From contig JAITOO010000094.1 in NCBI GenBank assembly GCA_031289875.1, positions 1 through 9,660 on the forward strand: DNA of 9,660 nucleotides, written 5' to 3'. Source of the DNA: Flavobacteriaceae bacterium. Its GTDB lineage: Bacteria > Bacteroidota > Bacteroidia > Flavobacteriales > Weeksellaceae. Under the pieces are notes generated by a model that saw only the letters and a program-made list of their open reading frames with translations, had not been told where the DNA came from and did no database searches. Both the position numbers and the translations under genes were made by a program. Shown piece by piece: positions 6,729 through 9,660 of the stretch. Each line of letters opens with the position of its first letter. Position 1 is the stretch's first letter.

Positions 6729-6766
6729 CTAAAAAATATCATATCAATGGATTTTATTTTTTTCCG

Positions 6767-6774
6767 TACCTTTG
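6767..6774 (+). promoter_or_regulatory. Candidate -7 element of the pullulanase gene
   Basis: TACCTTTG is an exact match to TAnnTTTG, 23 bases before the ATG at 6798. Transcription would start near 6780, so the longer reading frame from 6666 cannot be translated from this promoter. No good -33 TTTG is found at the expected distance; the region upstream is T-rich. Confidence 0.5.
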
Positions 6775-6797
6775 TAAAGATTAAAAAAATCCTGATT

Positions 6798-8819
6798 ATG
6801 TCAAAGAAAATTAACACATTAATTTTTTTATTATTTATGATTCCTGTCTTATTTTCAGCACAGACCCTGAATACGGAAACTCAATATTCGTCTTATGACG
6901 ATTATCCTGTTTACAACGGAAACGATTTGGGCGTGCAGTATTCTTTCGAATATACAATTGCTAAACTTTGGAGTCCTGTGGCAGAGGAAGTTAAGTTTCG
7001 AGTTTACAAAAACAGCGAAAACGGTCAGCCTGTTTCCGAAAACAGCATGATTATCGGCAAGCAAGGCGTTTGGTACTTTAACCTCAACGGCGATTGGAAA
7101 AATTATTATTATACTTTTCAAATTAAATATCAAGGAAAATGGCTCAACGAAGTTGCTGACCCTTATGCAGTTGCGGTTGGCGTGAACGGCGACAGGGGAT
7201 TGATTGTCAATGACAAAGAATTGGTTCCCGACGGTTGGAACAACGACCAACGTCCTGAATTAAAGTCATATGCAGACATTATTTTGTACGAAGCACACAT
7301 TCGCGATATTTCCATTGCGTCCAATTCGGGAATTGCAAACAAAGGAAAATTCATCGGTTTGACCGAAACGGAAACGAAAAATCCCGCAGGACAAAGTACA
7401 GGTTTAGACCACTTTAAAGAGATGGGAATCACGCATTTGCATATTCTTCCTTCCTTTGATTTCAAGAGCATTGACGAAACAAAATTAAACGAAAATAATT
7501 ATAACTGGGGCTACGACCCGAAAAATTACAACGTTCCCGAAGGTTCGTATTCCGTAAATCCATACGACGGAAAACTGCGGAATCTCGAATACAGAAAAAT
7601 GGTTCAAGCGCTGCACAAGGCTGGAATACGGGTCGTTATGGATGTGGTTTACAACCACACGGGCGACACAGATTTGTCCAATTTCAACCAGTTGGTTCCG
7701 GGTTATTATTACCGCCACAATGCGGACGGAAGTTTTTCAGACGCGGCTGCCTGCGGCAACGAAACTGCTTCTGAAAAACCGATGATGAGGAATTTCTTGC
7801 TTTGGTCGGTGAAACATTGGGCGCAGAATTACCACGTGGACGGCTTCCGTTTTGATTTAATGGCAATCCATGACATAGAAACCATGAACTTGATTTCCAA
7901 AGAACTGAGGGCTATTGATCCTACGATTTTCATCTACGGCGAAGGCTGGACAGCAGGCGCATCTCCGCTTCCGCAAGACAGGCAAGCGTTGAAAAACAAC
8001 GTGAAAAAGCTTGACCAAATTGCCGTTTTTTCAGATGACATTCGCGACGGAATCAAAGGGCATTGGTCTGACGAGAAGGGCAGAGGTTTTGTGAGCGGAA
8101 ATCCCGATATGAAAGAAGCCGTGAAATTCGGCATTGTGGCTTCCACATTCCATCCGCAGGTGCAATATGACGAAAACCGCTCGTATGCGCAGTTTCCATA
8201 TTCCGATTCGCCGTTGAAAGTCATCGGTTACGTCTCCTGCCACGACAACCACACGTTGTACGATAAACTGAAAGTTTCCAACCCGACGGCTTCCGAAGCG
8301 GATTTGGTAAAAATGGACAAGCTCGCCAATTCGATAGTTTTAACGTCTCAAAGCGTGCCGTTTTTCATGCTCGGCGAGGAAATGAAACGGACGAAAAAAG
8401 GAGTGGAAAATTCCTATAAATCTCCTGATGCTATCAATGAAATCGACTGGAATTGGAAGATGGAGAACAAGGATATGGTTGAATATTACAAATCTTTAAT
8501 CCAATTGAGAAAAAACCATCCGGCGTTTAAAATGCCGACTCAGGAACTGATTCAGAATAATTTAACTTTCTTAAATACAGAAGATAATCCGCTGCTTATC
8601 GGCTATACGCTGAAAGACCATGCCAACGGCGACAGTTGGGAAAATATTACGGTTTTCTATAACGGCGGCGACAAAGATGCGGAATATTCCATACAGAACA
8701 AAAAAGACTGGTATATCGTTGCCGACGGCAAGACGATTAACGAGAACAGCAAAGCTAAACTGAAATCCAAAAAAGTAAAAATTCCCGCATACAGCATGGT
8801 GATTTTAGCTCAAAAATGA
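6798..8819 (+). CDS. pulA: Secreted type I pullulanase (GH13)
   Basis: This 673-residue protein is a type I pullulanase that hydrolyses alpha-1,6 branches in pullulan, amylopectin or glycogen. A Sec signal peptide is seen at 1-21 or so (MSKKINTLIFLLFMIPVLFSA) with likely cleavage before QT; there is no lipobox cysteine, so the product should be periplasmic or released. A CBM48-like domain covers about 45-130 (FEYTIAKLWSPVAEEVKFRV). The GH13 barrel has the pullulanase signature YNWGYDP (235-241), region I DVVYNHTG (282-289), region II GFRFDLMAIHD with nucleophile Asp353, region III YGEGW with general acid Glu382, and region IV VSCHDNHT with Asp483. A beta-sandwich C-domain completes it. No CBM41 is visible, so it is the compact form. 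ATG at 6798 is chosen because the signal peptide starts there; the frame extends to 6666 across the promoter. No SusC/SusD-like genes are in the window. Confidence 0.95.
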   Translation: MSKKINTLIFLLFMIPVLFSAQTLNTETQYSSYDDYPVYNGNDLGVQYSFEYTIAKLWSPVAEEVKFRVYKNSENGQPVSENSMIIGKQGVWYFNLNGDWKNYYYTFQIKYQGKWLNEVADPYAVAVGVNGDRGLIVNDKELVPDGWNNDQRPELKSYADIILYEAHIRDISIASNSGIANKGKFIGLTETETKNPAGQSTGLDHFKEMGITHLHILPSFDFKSIDETKLNENNYNWGYDPKNYNVPEGSYSVNPYDGKLRNLEYRKMVQALHKAGIRVVMDVVYNHTGDTDLSNFNQLVPGYYYRHNADGSFSDAAACGNETASEKPMMRNFLLWSVKHWAQNYHVDGFRFDLMAIHDIETMNLISKELRAIDPTIFIYGEGWTAGASPLPQDRQALKNNVKKLDQIAVFSDDIRDGIKGHWSDEKGRGFVSGNPDMKEAVKFGIVASTFHPQVQYDENRSYAQFPYSDSPLKVIGYVSCHDNHTLYDKLKVSNPTASEADLVKMDKLANSIVLTSQSVPFFMLGEEMKRTKKGVENSYKSPDAINEIDWNWKMENKDMVEYYKSLIQLRKNHPAFKMPTQELIQNNLTFLNTEDNPLLIGYTLKDHANGDSWENITVFYNGGDKDAEYSIQNKKDWYIVADGKTINENSKAKLKSKKVKIPAYSMVILAQK

Positions 8820-8888
8820 TGGGAAATCAAGTTGATTTAGGGATAAAAATAAACAAATTATAACAGATGACAAAAAAACCGTAGGGGG

Positions 8889-9038
8889 GCGAATGTTGCG
8901 TGGACATTTGCGTTTCTATAAATATGTGAATCCGGAGGATTCATTCCCATCTTTCAGGCAGTCGGGGCTTTGGCGATTTTTTCCGTAGGTTACGTTATCG
9001 CTAACTTACGGTTATGAAAATTCTGTCCCTGCGGGACA
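8889..9038. repeat. Cluster of four hairpins in a gene-free region
   Basis: The stretch 8820-9135 holds no convincing intact gene. It contains four consecutive palindromes: 8889-8896 with 8904-8911 (8 bp, one G-T pair), TGAATCC at 8927-8933 with GGATTCA at 8937-8943, CCGTAGGTTA at 8983-8992 with TAACTTACGG at 9002-9011 (10 bp, one G-T pair), and TGTCCC at 9024-9029 with GGGACA at 9033-9038. It is noticeably richer in GC than the DNA just before it. The layout resembles dispersed, hairpin-rich intergenic repeats of Bacteroidota genomes, from memory. A 31-codon frame at 8894-8989 runs through it and is probably not a gene. The hairpins may also end the pullulanase transcript. Confidence 0.6.
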
Positions 9039-9062
9039 TTCCAACTCTTGATTAGCATAAAT

Positions 9063-9152
9063 CTAATTTGCAGGAATATATGTGATTTTATAAGGCGAAT
9101 CGGAATAATGCTCTAATTTCGTTGGATAACCATTTTCAATCACAATCTGTTG
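9063..9152 (-). pseudogene. Possible 3' remnant of a gene (29 codons)
   Basis: On the minus strand, one frame away from the LRR gene, 29 codons are open before a TAG at 9063-9065. They include ENGYPTKLEHYSDSPYKITY, which reads like real protein. They overlap the last few codons of the LRR frame and have no start codon. They may be the tail of the LRR gene after a frameshift near 9140, or the end of an unrelated lost gene. No family is recognised. Confidence 0.25.
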
Positions 9153-9621
9153 TTACCACAGGGTTGCCTGCATTGTAATTTTCTGATAGAAGAGTATTAA
9201 TTACAAATTCCTTTTCGATTTCATCACAACAAATGTGCAACAAATTAGGGTTATCGGCAAACATTAAAAAATTGGTTTCCTCCGGTTGGGGTGAGATTGA
9301 ATTGTCTTTTCCGTTTTTTATATTTAACTCAATGAGTTGATTATCATCACAAGATAAAGAAAGCAGATTTTTATTTTTTGAAATATCCAAATGGGTCAGT
9401 TGGTTATGGTTGCAGAATAAAGTTGTCAATTTTGTATTTTTAGAAACGTCCAAAGAGGTTAATTGATTATAATCACAAGCCAATAACACTAATCCTGTAT
9501 TTTTAGAAACGTCTATTGAGGTTAATAAACTATTATTGATAAAAACCCGTAGTGCATTATAGAAAAAGTTGTGCAAACCACAAAAAAGTGGTATATTGTA
9601 TTGGTTATCAATCGGATACAT
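9136..9621 (-). CDS. Leucine-rich repeat protein, probably 5'-truncated
   Basis: The frame encodes 161 residues. Three clean 21-residue leucine-rich repeats of the Bacteroidota type (VSKNT.L..L.C..NQLT.LD) lie at 38-58, 59-79 and 80-100, with a partial one before them (ALRVFINNSLLTSID, 23-37). A capping region with NIKNG, FADNPNLLHICCDE and a final TTDCD follows, as I recall at the end of this LRR block in related proteins. Residues 1-21 do not fit the repeat and are encoded by a segment with a 12-bp inverted repeat, and there is no signal peptide, although such proteins are normally exported. The 5' part of the gene therefore seems lost. No type IX sorting domain follows. The piece may be a decayed fragment, or a short protein starting at ATG 9621. 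Ligand or role is unknown. Confidence 0.65.
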   Translation of the reverse strand: MYPIDNQYNIPLFCGLHNFFYNALRVFINNSLLTSIDVSKNTGLVLLACDYNQLTSLDVSKNTKLTTLFCNHNQLTHLDISKNKNLLSLSCDDNQLIELNIKNGKDNSISPQPEETNFLMFADNPNLLHICCDEIEKEFVINTLLSENYNAGNPVVTTDCD

Positions 9622-9636
9622 TTATGCACAACTTTT
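9563..9636. repeat. 12-bp inverted repeat pair around 50 bases
   Basis: AAAAGTTGTGCA (9563-9574) and TGCACAACTTTT (9625-9636) are perfect inverted copies separated by 50 bases. Within them ACCAC, six A, GTGGT (9576-9591) forms a small hairpin. The left arm starts a few bases from where LRR homology begins (about 9558), so it may mark the edge of an inserted element. A 74-bp unit is very small for a mobile element, and a plain stem-loop is equally possible. Confidence 0.5.
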
Positions 9637-9660
9637 ATGCAAGTTACGAATTAATTTTGA

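Noticed and set aside
8824..8838. Small palindrome AAATCAAGTTGATTT after the pullulanase stop as a terminator
   Set aside because: The stem is short and AT-rich and no T run follows, so I do not call it a terminator.
8894..8989. A 31-codon plus-strand frame starting with MLRGHLRFYKYVNPED
   Set aside because: It runs across two of the hairpins, has no supporting context, and its end falls in a palindrome; more likely a by-product of the repeat sequence.
9322..9510. Three 63-bp tandem units considered as a CRISPR or minisatellite
   Set aside because: The periodicity is explained by the 21-residue leucine-rich repeats of the protein; there are no unique spacers.

Overview
The window looks like chromosomal DNA of a low-GC member of the Bacteroidota. 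The evidence is the type of genes (creD linked to a winged-helix regulator, an AAA/DUF4143 ATPase, a Bacteroidota-style leucine-rich repeat protein, a secreted type I pullulanase), several matches to the Bacteroidota -7 promoter element TAnnTTTG close upstream of genes, and start codons preceded by A-rich stretches rather than strong Shine-Dalgarno sites. The exact order (Bacteroidales or Flavobacteriales) cannot be settled by reading alone.

Layout. (1) 1-2479, plus strand: a membrane protein, a 100-residue winged-helix regulator and creD. A 13-bp sequence centred on the palindrome AAAGTACTTT lies in front of both the first gene and creD. At creD it is joined to a perfect 17-bp inverted repeat that covers a TAnnTTTG promoter element, so the regulator probably controls its own operon and creD. 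(2) 2480-4437: a nearly perfect 54-bp direct repeat carrying a bidirectional terminator hairpin (2484-2537 and 4325-4378) brackets a minus-strand AAA ATPase and the decayed 3' end of an IS30-family transposase. It looks like a segment inserted between two convergent genes, creD and the DUF493 gene. (3) 4438-6691, minus strand: a small DUF493 protein and a long-chain acyl-CoA synthetase. (4) 6692-6797: a divergent promoter region. (5) 6798-8819, plus strand: a secreted type I pullulanase with all GH13 catalytic residues. (6) 8820-9135: no convincing intact gene, but a row of four short hairpins. (7) 9136-9660: a minus-strand leucine-rich-repeat gene whose homology starts abruptly next to a 12-bp inverted repeat, so it is probably 5'-truncated.

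How the genes work together. The first three genes form a plausible self-regulated envelope module. The acyl-CoA synthetase (fatty acid activation) and the pullulanase (alpha-glucan debranching) are divergent metabolic neighbours with no obvious shared pathway. The ATPase/IS30 segment and the hairpin and LRR region at the right end have the look of accessory, rearranged DNA. I found no clear new defence or mobile system. The strongest leads are the shared operator pair and the duplicated terminator around the ATPase.
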